Assembly (NCBI RefSeq): GCF_958295425.1
Contig: NC_081153.1
Span: 12,925,001 to 12,989,000, forward strand
Direction of reading: 5' to 3'
Length of the DNA stretch: 64,000 bases
Origin: Solea solea
Lineage: Eukaryota; Chordata; Actinopteri; Pleuronectiformes; Soleidae
Position numbers and translations under genes: made by a program. The notes below the pieces were generated by a model. That model searched no databases and had not been told where the DNA came from. It saw only the letters and a list, made by a program, of their open reading frames with translations. Shown here one piece after another: positions 12,135-24,099 of the stretch (position 1 is the first letter of the stretch; every line of letters begins with the position of its first letter).

Positions 12135-12530
12135 ATTAAAGCTGCAGTCTGTAACTTTTGCTGACTTGGGTTGGTCTTGACGTTATTACGATGCATCATC
12201 TGAAAACGGACAACGCTAGTAGATCCTACCGAGGGAGCGTTTGCCTGTATACAGCGGCAGCACATTGCTGAATGACGTTCGTGTGAGAACACTTTGCATT
12301 ACCGTAATAAAAACGGTTTGTGCTATCGGAAAAAATTCCAAAAGTTCCTGAAAGCTGGGAAGTTACACGTCAAAGCCAACGTGTGTGTGTTACGGTAATT
12401 TCGCTCACACTGTTGCAGGAAGCCGGCAAATCGGCGCCTTTGTCACCAGAGAGGAGAGAGATGGAACAACGCCTGTACATCGTTTCCATTTTTTGGCCTG
12501 TTTTTGGACATTGAGCCAAAAACTCAAACA
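12135..12530. mobile_element. degraded MITE-like repeat (AAAGCTGCAGTCTGTAAC type)
   Basis: Starts TTAAAGCTGCAGTCTGTAAC. Nearly the same opening (TTAAAGCTGAAGTCTGTAAC) recurs at about 17978, so it is a dispersed repeat. No clear right end was found. Confidence 0.4.
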
Positions 12531-13189
12531 AAGTATTACTTATTTTTTAAATAATTTACTGTTATACCCAACATCTGGTGTTTGTGTACAACTACAGTGT
12601 TTTCCCCTTCATTTAAATTGTTAATTCACTATTTTAACATGCAGTACATTGTAAAAACCCACCAGATATTGAAAGTTATTCTGGAAAAATGGGCAAAACT
12701 CACAGGACATTTTCTGGCCCTTTTATGGTTAAAATAGGCAACGCAAGTCCAGACAGACATTTTGAGGCTTAAGAGTTAAAGAAGAATGAGCCTACTTTAT
12801 GTTTGCAGTCAGGTTCCCTTTACTAGTGGAAAGTTGCTGTTGCCTCCATCCGTCACTTCCTGTGTGCAGTGTGGACATGTCACCAATGCGAAACAAAAGC
12901 TCAAACACTGCTATCCTGAGAAACACAGACAGAGGCATTGTGTGCACTCACTGACAAGAGTTCTAACGTAACTACAGTTTGAATCTATATTTGAGCAGCG
13001 TCACTGACCAGTCCAGTAACTTGAGAGGAAAACTCTAACCCCTAAAAAGACACAAGGCAAGCATCACAATACACTTTTCATTTCCTGGAAACACAGTTGT
13101 GTGTTTTTGGAGTCAGAACATCCACCCTCCCAACTGACACACACATCCTTGTACAGTATTCTTAATGCTAACCTTAACCATCACAAATA

Positions 13190-13270
13190 AGTCCCTAAAC
13201 ATAACCTAAAAACCCCTGTCCCAGTGACATGACCTCACAAGGTCAAAATGTCCTCACACAGATAGGCTTT
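13190..13270. repeat. dispersed repeat (GGTCAAAATGTCC family), copy 1
   Basis: Contains TCACAAGGTCAAAATGTCC followed by ACAGATAGGC. Related sequence recurs at 16640-16800 and, more degraded, at about 11690-11770. I recall it as a common fish interspersed repeat. Confidence 0.5.
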
Positions 13271-13579
13271 TCCTGACACACACACACCTTTGACCCCCAT
13301 TATCTTCGTTCTATGCAAAATTCAGGCCTGTGTATTTTCTTTTTCGAATGACAAGGAGACCAATTTTATTCTCTAACTCCTAGAAGAATTAGATTTTAAA
13401 TTAAGGGATGGTACAAAGATTCTGAATGATGTTTGATATTCTATCAACTAGCAGCATGCTAAACCAGACACCACCCAATACTAACAAGCTGAAATTGCGC
13501 CCCTAGTGGAGTGGAGGTAAACACACTCCATTCAATGAATCGATTCACTAGGGCTTATGGCTCGACTCATCCCTCGGCA

Positions 13580-14045
13580 CGGTTCAGTTGCGTTTCCACT
13601 ATTATAGTACCTGCTCTGGCAAGGTTCCAAACAAGCTGAGTAGACACTATGTGTGACATCGCCCGCCACAGGAAGAGACGTCCGACACAAAAATCAAGCC
13701 CAAACAATGTCGAACTGTAGATCAGTTAAAGAAATCCTAAAAATGTGGGTTAATCTCCAACAATTACCAGGGAAATGTCTAAAATCTCAATATTTCACAG
13801 AGGGGTCTGGTGTATTTAACATCAGCGCTGCTGATCGCCGGTCATGGAGGAAGTACTGAACAAATCGTTTTTATGAACTGATTCTAATGATTCAGTTACA
13901 CCGAAAACAACTGCTTTACAAGTCACGAGTCACTCGTTTGTGTGTCGTGTGGAAACGAAGTCACCGCAGTTTTCATGCATGTAGTGTAAAACCAACCGTG
14001 CCGTGCCGCGCCGTGCCGTGACGTACACAAGGGCAGTCATCTTGT
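13580..14045. mobile_element. degraded MITE related to the 20.7-21.4 kb element
   Basis: Shares GTTTCCACTA, GTACCTGCTCTGGCAAGGTTCC, GAGCTGAGT-like, CAATGTCGAACTGTAG and AAACAACTGCTTTACAAG-type segments with 20749-21382. The ends are too degraded to define. Confidence 0.55.
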
Positions 14046-16639
14046 AGAACGGTGAATTCAAGCTCCAACCAACATTTGTGCGACTGCTGTGGTGCTCAGC
14101 ATCTGGTGGCCTCTTCCTAACGCCCCGAAAGCATCACAATGACATGTTACCTAACACCACACGGTAAAGGTGTGAGGTTACATAGTACTTGCCAAAATTA
14201 AAAAAAGAAAGAAAAAGAAAGACGTATGGAATGGGGGTAGTTGAACAGCTGGATGAGGCCTATCACACTCAGAGGATCTTGTAATAGATGCGTTCCTTTG
14301 GTTGAAGGTATTTATGATGTTATTTCCATAACCACCCACAGCAGTGATGTAATCAGCGAGAGGTGTGAAGTAAAACAAGCCATGTTGACATATGTTGTTC
14401 TGAATCGTAGTGTGGCCTCCTGTGTTCAGAAGGCTCCCAGAAGGCTGTGTGGGTGTTTCCAAACTCCTGTACACAAACGTCCTCTCCTCTGCGTACAAAT
14501 AAAGTTCAGTTTTTCGACGCTGAGTTACTGCTGTCAGAGACATCACTCTTTTCTTACCGCGAGGGTTAACAGCAGAGTTGTTCTGAGAAACCGACACAGC
14601 CCCAGGGTCAGTGTTATCAGTGACTGGAGTTTTCAGTTCTTTTTTTTTATCTGTTAGTGACATTTTTTTTTTTTGCCCTGGGCTTAGTTGAGAAAAAAAG
14701 TGAATGTCTTAATGTTTAACGAGAGAGAGAGTATGCAGAAAACATAAAACTCTGCCTCGCATGCTCAGGTTCCCACAGTGTCATTGCACGCAAAAGGGGA
14801 CTGATATCAATTTCTTCCCAAAATATATGATATATGATATATGATAAATTAAGTGCCAATCGTGTGAAGACGGTAATGTGTAAGAATTAGTTAAAGGGAG
14901 TTGAAGGAGGTTCATGTTAACCTATTAAGCGTCGACTTTTCTGACAGTAAAGTGAAGTTTCGTGTTGCTTTGCAAACTGCTCACTCCCTGCACTAAAGTC
15001 CACAGAGAAAAGCCCTTAAATCGAGTGTTATTTTGTGACTTGAGTGTTTGAAATCCTTTGGATCCACTTCAGTGACACAAACGTACACAATTGGGCGGCA
15101 GTACACCCGGGTCTCCTGTGTCCACAGAATTTCTTTGGTGGACTTTGGTGCAGAAGAGTGAGCCGTTTACAAACTTCCTTTTCAAGCTGGAGAAGAATAT
15201 GTATGTTCCTGTCTCTCAGGCTGGTTCGTGGTTTTGGTGTCAGTACCTTATTCCACCACAAACGCAGTTTCAAATGAGTCACATCATGCCAACCAGAGAG
15301 CAGTGTCTGTGTGCCAGTGTAAACAGTGTGTGTGGCGTCGTGTTTCCAATGAGCATGAAACTCTTTGGAAGTGTGCAACGTCGATTGTCTGCTAACAGGT
15401 TGAACAAAAACTAACTCCCGCACAGGCCTGACCTCACTAGAAACTGCGGCGCTATTGTTCTGCTGTTAAGTGTTTTGGACGCTTTTACTTTGCAGAGCGC
15501 ACATGCAAGAAAACACAAGCTGGAATGTAAAGTATATGTTTACTCGTGCGTTAAACACAAAGAGAGAATCAGGTTTTCAAGACCCTTTAATCGAAGGCGA
15601 TGTGGGGAAAAACAAAAACAACCATCATGTTACCAGTAATTAGATCCCACCTGTCTCCAAGGCCCCCTGGTACAAATACAAGGAAACAGGACAGTGAGGC
15701 TGTATGTGTTCCCTTAGTAACACAACCCTACACTCCCACAGCAGATACATTCAGTATCTGCTGTGCCCACTCACATGATTACAGTCCAATCAAGATAGAG
15801 CAATTGTTCCCAGGTGAAACAATAACAACACTTTACAGTATGAGAGCCGCAGATGCCAAAGAAACACCAGCGGTGCCCTTCAAGGTCCAATTAACGCCCT
15901 GTCCACCCCGGAAAAGATAAAACAGCTTTGATTACGGCGTTACAGCCGTAGTAAAACAATACAGCTCGAACTCTGAAGGCTCACACATGTCCGGGGTTGT
16001 TGCTGTGTCGCACAGTGCTGCAAAGACGGACGGCGAGATAACGAATGACTGTGCCGTGTTGCATCACAGATACTTTGCATTTGTTGCATTCTGTCCGCAA
16101 CAGAAGCCAGGACTGGAAGTTATACTGCATAATATAACAGCGACTGAGAAATGTGAATACATTCTTCTTCATTCTTCTTCTTCTTCTTTTTTTGACACCC
16201 GTGGTGCCTTCGACAGGCCCAGTCAAAGTCCTCGCTAGCTTCTTTTCTTGATTATTTTTAGATACAGTGAATGGATATCACCCTCCTCTGGAATGATGCC
16301 ACGTGATGATAAAAAAGGTGCCAAATATTTCGCCCTTCAGCAGCTCATTAAAGATGCTCATAAAAAGATGAAAGCTATCTCAGAATCCGCCGAATCAGCT
16401 TTATTTGGCCATACAAACAAGGCATTTGACTGGTTTCCGCGTGGTTCTGCACCCAGAAGAAGACGTTCCAAAAAGAGCGTAATAAATTGTAAAAAAAATA
16501 TTAGTTAGGTACACGATAACAATGTATCTTGAATTAGAAAAATGTCGCTGACTTTTAAAATTAGGTACATTCTGTGCTCTTAAAGGCTTGAGGGGAGGGG
16601 CGTGTCCCCTGGAGGAGCCGAACACACACGCACTCAAAC

Positions 16640-16800
16640 TATGTCTCAGTGAGGACCCTCATTGACATATTGCATTCCCTAACTTTAATTTAAACCCAAT
16701 TCTAAACCTAAAACCAGGTCCTAACCCTTAAAAAGCACTTTAAAGTTGTGGGGCCCTAACAAAGTGTCCCCACAAGGTCAAAATGTCTCCACAAAGATAG
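16640..16800. repeat. dispersed repeat (GGTCAAAATGTCC family), copy 2
   Basis: The fullest copy: GTGAGGACCCTCATTGACAT, then CCTAAC-rich telomere-like words, then CTTTAAAGTTGTGGGGCCCT and CAAGGTCAAAATGTC up to CAAAGATAG. Confidence 0.55.
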
Positions 16801-17479
16801 TTTCAAGTGGACTCCGTCTTCTCAGCCATGACTTCATCCGCAGTGGTTTGTGTTTCTCAACAGTTAATAACTGATGACCCCAGATCACCAAATCCCTAGA
16901 ATCTCCTCCCTGAAAAAGTGTGTAGTCCTGCATCTTGACTGGATCCTCTAGTCTGTGCTTTCTCAGGATTAAAACAAAACAAAAAAAATCCGTTACAACG
17001 TCCACTGTGTCAGATTTGAAAATCCTCTTGTGTGGGGCAGACTTTTAAATACAGCTCAGCGAGTCAGCAAACCAAAGGCAGTAGTGTAGGAGCAGGTGCA
17101 GAGTGAGCTGAGGGTTTTTATATCATTACACCATTTAAGGGGGAGTTATGCCAACAATGGCTCCAGTGCATCAAAGAGCCATATGTGTAGACACGCCTTC
17201 GAAAAGAGAGAAGACTGCAGAGAAACCGTTTTTAGTCTTTATAGTTTCTGCTTATGCTTGACCTAAATATATAATGCAGCCATGTTTTGCAGCTCAGTTA
17301 AGATATGGCGTTGCTTTTTTTTTTGGTTTTGTGCCTCACATCTCCTTAATGACTTAACAACATCTTCCGCTTGTTTAACTATTATAATTCTTCAGATCCC
17401 CTGATTAATCACCTATCGATACCCTCTGAGGAAACACCAACAAAAAACAAACAAAAAAAGACGTGTCAAATGTTATTTA

Positions 17480-17870
17480 TTTGCTCCCAGCTTGTTTTTT
17501 TCCAGCATCTGCGGTTAATTTTCTGTGGAATGTGAGGAGCAGCTGTCACTTTAGCACATGAATGAAGCCAGTTTAGTGGCCCAGAGGCATCGGAGTGGAT
17601 CAGCGGAGGAGGAGGAGGGACAGCTGGGCCCGAGGGGACAATAGCACTCTCAGTTAATCATTAATACTCTTAATGAACAGCAGCCAGGCACCAGAGGTTC
17701 ACTCAACAGTCTCTCCAGAATATTCCCCCTGCAACAGGAGGACACGGGCAGCTTTTAGCTCGCCAGGATGACCTCAAACTGACACTTGTTGATTGGGGCC
17801 TTGAAAGGGGATGCAGGAGATTGAAATTGCGATCACTTTGATTACATTTCACCCATCTGCCTTAAGAAAA
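17480..17870. promoter_or_regulatory. candidate conserved non-coding element
   Basis: High-complexity, non-repetitive block about 6.5 kb upstream of the cdk6 CpG region. It has clustered homeodomain-like TAAT cores (AGTTAATCATTAATACTC then TTAATGAAC), a GATTACATTTCAC word and balanced base composition. No coding frame. Only cross-species alignment can confirm conservation. Confidence 0.3.
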
Positions 17871-17977
17871 ATGACAACAGACTGACAGTGGGTTTGTTTG
17901 TCTTGCAGTAAAAACTAGATTTGGTTGTTATTTGCCAAAGTGGAATCAGCTACTTTAAGTTAAGGAGGTCATAAAGA

Positions 17978-18300
17978 TTAAAGCTGAAGTCTGTAACTTT
18001 TAACATTAAAGGTGTAGTGGGGCAGGGTTTTAAGTTTCATCGATTTTTTTGGCCGTATATGTCTGACTCCACCTCTGTAGGTGGCGCTGTATCCCTCTAC
18101 AAGCTAGTGTACGAAGTGTACGTTTTGTACCTGATGTACATGTTAATCGTGATGAGCTCGAAAATTTGCTCGAGAGCAAATAGCAAAGTTGGCTCAATGT
18201 GGTACATTCCGTCATATGTGTATACGCCGGCATCCCTTCTACTTCCGGGTCAAAGAAATTTGGTACAATTCCAAGTCCGACTCCAGTCCGACTAAGCGAA
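17978..18300. mobile_element. MITE-like repeat fragments
   Basis: TTAAAGCTGAAGTCTGTAAC (related to 12135) runs into ATTAAAGGTGTAGTGGGGCA and TAGGTGGCGCTGTATCCCTC, a type of sequence I associate with fish MITEs. Two elements may be nested. Confidence 0.4.
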
Positions 18301-19082
18301 TACATGCAGGAGTAATCGGACTATGATTTCAACATGGACACACAGACTCACTTCAGATGCAACAAATGACCGGGGGAAATCTTTCCAACTCTGAAATGTT
18401 CCATTGAGATTAACTGTGTTTATTGTTTTCAAACTCTTCATTTTTTTTAGGTTTCTTTGCAGCATTGGCAGTCATTGCTGAATAGTGACCACCAAATATA
18501 CCTGCATTCACAGCTATGGTGGTAGAACAGCCAATAAGAGCACCAGATTAAAGTAGATTAAAGTAGATTAAATCAATGAAAATGTTGCTTTGAAAAACGA
18601 TCTGAAATTAGTTTCTGCCTGAGGTGCAGGTCAGTTTACCTTATCACTTAAGTTGCAGGGGTTAAGGGCTCAGTGGAGGTTGTCAGTCAGACAAGCAGGT
18701 GCATGATTGGCAGTTCCTCCAGAGCCCCCGGACAAGTCATGAGAAAAGAAATCGTGTGCACAAAAAACGTATTTGTGGCCACAATATATGTATAACGTGC
18801 ACATGTTATATATTTCGGACTACGGTAGTCACTAACAAATGATGGATTCTTTGTTTCCACTCTTATTTGGATACGTATTTTCCTTCACTCCTCACTATTT
18901 TCCTTCATTAGCTTTTGGTGGAACGAATCATAAGAAAATCACCAAACCTGAGATGTTGCTGCAAGATAAATGGGCTTCTAGAGGGGAGCAGATGTTGGCT
19001 AGGAGTCCCATTTGAATGTTACACTGATCCTCTGTTTATGCCAGTGTGGATGGGAGAGAGAGATAGAGAGAGGGAGAGGGAG

Positions 19083-19084
<2 letters not shown>

Positions 19085-19114
<30 letters not shown>
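19085..19114. repeat. (TG)15 microsatellite
   Basis: Thirty bases of TG after a GAGAGA-rich stretch. Confidence 0.95.
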
Positions 19115-19117
<3 letters not shown>

Positions 19118-20748
19118 CCACATGAATTTGTGTGTCCCCACGTGGCTGTGTGTCCAGCCTGGCCCTCCCCATCGGCGGAGGTGGCAGGTGTTCCTGTGTC
19201 CCCTAAAAGAGCAGGTTTTTATGTCGCCTCCTCAAGTTAGTGGCTTGGTTGCCATGGCGATGCCCCAACAGAAAGAGGCTTGTGTCTGGGGGCCGGTGCC
19301 GGGGAGAAGAAGAGGAGGACAAGGGTAGAAGAGAGAAAGGGCCTTACTCGCACCACACACTACGGACTTCAGTCTGGCTTGACAAGAAAGAGAGTGAAAG
19401 GAAATAAAGTCAGGGACACAGAAAAGGCTCAGTCTGTCTGCGGGCATCGCATCTGCCTCTGTCTTTACAGAAAACGTCCTTGAAATATTAAGCTGCTGAT
19501 TAGGGGGATGAGACGTGTCAAATATGAAACACGGCAGCATGAGTGATGCTTGCGAATCCTGACAATGGGATTGAGAACTTAAAAAAGGAATCCAATATCA
19601 CACATCCTCTCAGATTCCCCCTCAGGTGTGACAGCTGTGTGCTTTAAGACCACTGCTTATTACAGCTGTATCCTGACTTATGGTGTGGACATCCCCCTCT
19701 ATTTAGGTAGGACATGTTAGACAGGCCCACAGTCAAATCTCTCCATCTCTCTCTCTCTGCTTGTGTGTGTGAGTGGGGATGTGTGTGGGTGTGTGGGTGT
19801 GGGTGGGTGTAAGAAGATCTGGGAGAGACTGGGAGTCACCTGTCCCTTGTTGGCCTCTCTTGTCCCTCTTGGGAGGGCTATACTTCTCTTTTGGCTGAGC
19901 TGATCAGCAGCTGCCACACGTGTCCACACACATACACACACACACACAGACAGGCAGACAAACGCACTTACTTTTTTCACAATTCATAGACATAACTCTA
20001 GTTGTGTGACTTTTAAACATAAACAACACGTCTCTCCCTGTGTTTCCACAAGTATAGTGGCGTTTAGATTCCGGGTCGCCTGGTGACATTCCCATGCTGC
20101 ACAAAGGAAGTGATTTGTTTGATCACAAAGACAGACGGAGGCAACAGCACCCGAAAACAAAAAGAAGCATCCATGAACAGATTCAGGAGTGAATTCTACG
20201 GTCATCTTCACACCTAGTAGTCCACTAGACTCGGTGTGATTTAGGACTCGGTTCAATTTGGGGTTGCAATAGCACCAAACCTTTTGAATAACGTATTCCC
20301 CTCCTCACCTGAGGCGGCGCTGCTTCAAGTTTTACTCGCTCATCTATTTGTTAATGTAGGGGAACTTCTGTTCGGTCTTGTTTTGTTTTTTTGTTTGTTT
20401 TATGTGAACATACCGCTACAACGATGGGCTCGGCCATTTCTCCCGGCTATTGTTCTACACGTGCGTATGTTTTGGTTGTGTTTACCCACAATGCCCTGCG
20501 TTGTAGTCCGCTTCCTGCATTTGGTTCACGTGAAGCGAACCGAGACCTATGTTTTTAGGCGGACCAGAGTTCGCTTCTTTGGTGCGGATTAGAGTTCGGT
20601 TGCATATTCACATCTCAAATGAACTAGGGTTCGATTAAGATGGGCCGGTGTGAATGCACCCCTCAAAAAAGCAGATCCAGTCATATAGCAGTTTATCAGG
20701 TTAAACACTGCTGCTGTATACGCACAAACGTTCCCTCAGTCGCATAAA

Positions 20749-21382
20749 GTGCTTTTCCACTACTTAGTTCCAGCACAGCTTGACTTTTTTGCTTTTCCAT
20801 TAGGATAGGGATATGTCCTGGTACCTGATGCTTTTTTAGTGCCTGCTCTGGTGAGGTTCCACGCGAGCTGAGTCGATACTATGCGTGACATCAACAGGCT
20901 GCCGGAGTGTCGGCACTGGATCCTGGAAGAGTCATGAGCGCAACTTCAGACACAAGAATCAAACAGGACAATGCCGAACTGTAGCTCGCTTTGAAAGACT
21001 TAAAAATCCTGAAAGTATTATCAAGGAAATGTCTTAAATCTCTACTCAATTTAACAGAGGTGTATTTAGCGACCGCACTGTGGCGACCGTGAGCGGCATC
21101 ACAACGCCTTCCTTCTTATTTCAGTCCAGTGCTCCGGTCATGCAGGAAGTACTGAAGTAATCTTTTTAATGAACTGATTCTAATGATTCAGTACACCAAA
21201 AACAACCGCTTTACAAGGCACTAGTCACCATTTTATGTGCGTCGCGTACAAAACGACGTCACAGCAGTTTCATGCAGCCGCGCTGTGATGACTCCGCCCA
21301 TGTTTAGGAGGTACTATGAAGTAATGGAAAAGGAACCAAACCGCACCGGGCCGCGCCAGTACTGTATAGTGGAAAAGCGCCA
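20749..21382. mobile_element. MITE with GCTTTTCCACTA terminal inverted repeats
   Basis: The left end GTGCTTTTCCACTAC matches the reverse complement of the right end TATAGTGGAAAAGCGCC. Length is about 630 bases with no coding capacity. A relative lies at 13580-14045, and part of its interior (TCGGCACTG, TTCCTGTGAC-like) recurs near 33230-33310. The termini resemble fish Harbinger-type MITEs, but no clear three-base target duplication is visible. Confidence 0.6.
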
Positions 21383-21879
21383 TTAGTACTGCTTGACAGA
21401 GCCCGTTTCCAGAAAATAATGTTCCATCAACTAACAAAAGGTACACACTCCAGCTTTAAGGACTGAGCCGGTCTTCCTCGGGTGATCAAAGCAACAGAAG
21501 GTTATGACTCAGCTGGCATGTTTTGGTAAATGTCTAAAAGCATGCTATCACTGTGCGGATGACAAAACGTGAGTAATGTTGAGGTCATCCATTTTGGATA
21601 AGGGTCTGGGTTGATAAATGATCTAGAATTTGTTTAATTGTTAGTCAGAGAAATATTTTACAGAGGAAATCCTTTAACCTTCCTCTCTTTGTTCGGAGAA
21701 ATGTACAAACATTTAAGATAATCTTTTAGATAAGGGATCTACTGTACTGCAAGTCCACTTGCCTTCAACTAACTGCTGAAGACACCTTTTAGCTCAGTGT
21801 TTTCTGGACCAGGAATAATGAGCATTATACAGTATAATTAGCAGTACAGTATATATGAGAATTAAAATGGACTGACATT

Positions 21880-22265
21880 AATCAGGCGAAAGATTTGATG
21901 CTCATGTTGATTATTTGTGCAATTTGAAGGGACGCGCTTTTGATAACTGGTTCCAATTGAATGAAATTCAATAAAACAGCCTCCGACAAAAGACAAGTAA
22001 GAAGCATTGTCCTTCTCCCCTTTCCTTGATATTTGATTCCCTCCCTGATTTCATTGAAACCAGAAAAAGGCTGTTCCACACTACACAACGTGATCTGTCC
22101 GAACACAGCAGCGTCTAAATATGCAGAAAATTTGCTGGCCTCATCACTGATCTGACCACGGCCGATGATGAAATATCTATCTCTCTCATCTGGGGCTTTG
22201 CAGGGACTTGTGTTTGTACGTGTCAATTTGGAAACTGCAGCCACCTGAAATGAAAAGTAGTTACC
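21880..22265 (-). promoter_or_regulatory. candidate conserved non-coding element with a 128-codon minus-strand open frame
   Basis: Complex block just left of the GATA microsatellite. The minus strand is open from 22268 to 21882 with an unbiased amino acid mix, but I recognise no domain and see no convincing exon series around it. More likely an enhancer-type element than a gene; an orphan small protein cannot be excluded. Confidence 0.25.
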
Positions 22266-22352
22266 CAAGTACGGATGGTCGGTAGGTAACTAGATAGGGA
22301 GGTAGGTAGCTAGTTAGGTTAATTGGTAGTGTTGACTGCATGGATATGGGTG

Positions 22353-22440
<88 letters not shown>
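22353..22440. repeat. (GATA)22 tetranucleotide microsatellite
   Basis: Twenty-two perfect GATA units in 88 bases. Perfect arrays of this length are usually highly variable between individuals. Confidence 0.98.
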
Positions 22441-22870
22441 TTAGTGGCAGAATTAAGTGACCAAGATGGCACAAACACAGTCTTTTACCATGGGAGTATT
22501 ATATTAGACCACCATAAGTAATCGACAGAATTGTTTTTACATGCCGTCAGTACATTTGCCGATGTATTGCTCATATTACAGCTTCAAGAACTCAAAGCAA
22601 AACACAAGATTAAACATTAAATTATGTCATGACCACTGTGTTCCCAGAACAGGATGTTCATAATTGGACCATCCTGTTCCTGCATCTTTTAAAAATGATT
22701 CCCCTGCATGAGCCCCTTCAAGGTAAACACAAGAAAAACACATGCTGTAGTAACTTGCAGGGGGAAAAAAAAAAAGTGTACGTGTCAGATAATGACTAAT
22801 GAATGACTGATGCAGTGGCTTTTATCGAACAGCCATAGTGTTTCCAAATGTGTGTTTGGGAATTTTTGAG

Positions 22871-22894
22871 GTGTGTGTGTGTGTGTGTGTGTGT
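22871..22894. repeat. (GT)12 microsatellite
   Basis: Twelve GT units. Confidence 0.95.
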
Positions 22895-22899
22895 AAGAA

Positions 22900-23340
22900 T
22901 CTAATCGGTTTGTTCTGCAGCTAAGGGAGAAGTATGGATGCTAATGTATTTAATCTGGGCAATGGCTCTCAGAGCTGATTTCACATGAACAATGCTGATG
23001 TGAAAATGTAAACGCACACATTTACAGTAATTGGTCTTGGGCACATTGTCTCTTTTGTGATGCAAATTGTTTAAATGTTAGGTTGCCTGTAAATTTGGGC
23101 TGGGGAGGCTGCCATACTTCCATGTCATTATCCCTGCATAGTTTTACCTTTTCAATGGAAAAACAGTGGTTTCTACAAGCGGCATGCAAGACAGGTTTGC
23201 ACATAAATTACAGCACCAGGGGAATGTTCTTTCTCTGATCTTCTGTGCATTTCTAATTCCCTCCTACAATGAAGTTGGGATAATGGAGCTTGGTTACACG
23301 CCTGTAACTGGCTATTCATTAGGATAATCTAACATCAAGT
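22900..23340. promoter_or_regulatory. candidate conserved non-coding element near cdk6
   Basis: About 440 bases of complex, non-repetitive sequence with an octamer site ATGCAAAT (23060-23067) and several TAAT or ATTA cores. It lies between a microsatellite and very AT-rich DNA, about 1 kb from the cdk6 CpG region. Enhancer function is inferred from composition only. Confidence 0.3.
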
Positions 23341-24099
23341 CTCGTCATGTCTACACCGTGTCTGGCATGAAAGAGAGGGGGAAAAAAAGTGAACTTTATG
23401 TCAGAGTTTGAGAAATATTGTAAAAGGGAGTAAGAATTTTAAACACAAATTAATAAATGAAAAGAAATTAAAAAAACATAGAAAAATATTAATAGTCAAG
23501 AAGTCGACAACTTCATTTTTCTATTAATTTTGAAGTGAATTTTCAAGAATGTATAATCAATTGTCTGTAATATTCTATTTTTATGTAATAACTTGTGATG
23601 TTGGAATACTTATATTTTGACATATAGTTGCATACTAAAACAAAACATTTGACATCTTTTGGATTCTTTCTATTGTATGTAGTATGGCAAAGCTTGTTAT
23701 TGTTAACAAATAATTGTTATCATTATTATTTTTTAAATATGTTCACATATTATTACTGATATTAATAATACGTTTACATGTTATGGAGTTACTGGCCTGC
23801 AGTAGTATAGTATTATCAATCACATATTGTGACATTAATCAAATGCAGGCCACAGCCGGAGACAGATAACACCTAGAAACTATATAATTGATAATAATAA
23901 ATATTATTGTTATTAAGTTTAAGCTATTTTAATAATTTGCTGTTGTGGTGCATGATGGGGATGGAGCTATGGCAAAGGACCACCCGAGCAGAGGAGACCA
24001 CGGCCCAGGCCACAGATCAAGCCTCCGGGCCTTGAACCTGACCTCCGAGGACCATCTAGGCCGAGCTTGTCAGCATTCCTGCTGGCACTTTGTCTCCTC

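Larger units (their letters stand above)
7154..24099. other. intergenic region between hepacam2 and cdk6
   Basis: About 17 kb between two divergent genes. The open frames in it are short, low in complexity or inside microsatellites, and I find no domain or splice-linked coding series. It contains simple repeats, MITE fragments and three complex blocks listed separately (17480-17870, 21880-22265, 22900-23340). The stretch 23400-23940 is very AT-rich with nothing recognisable. Human SAMD9/SAMD9L-like coding sequence is absent. Confidence 0.65.
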
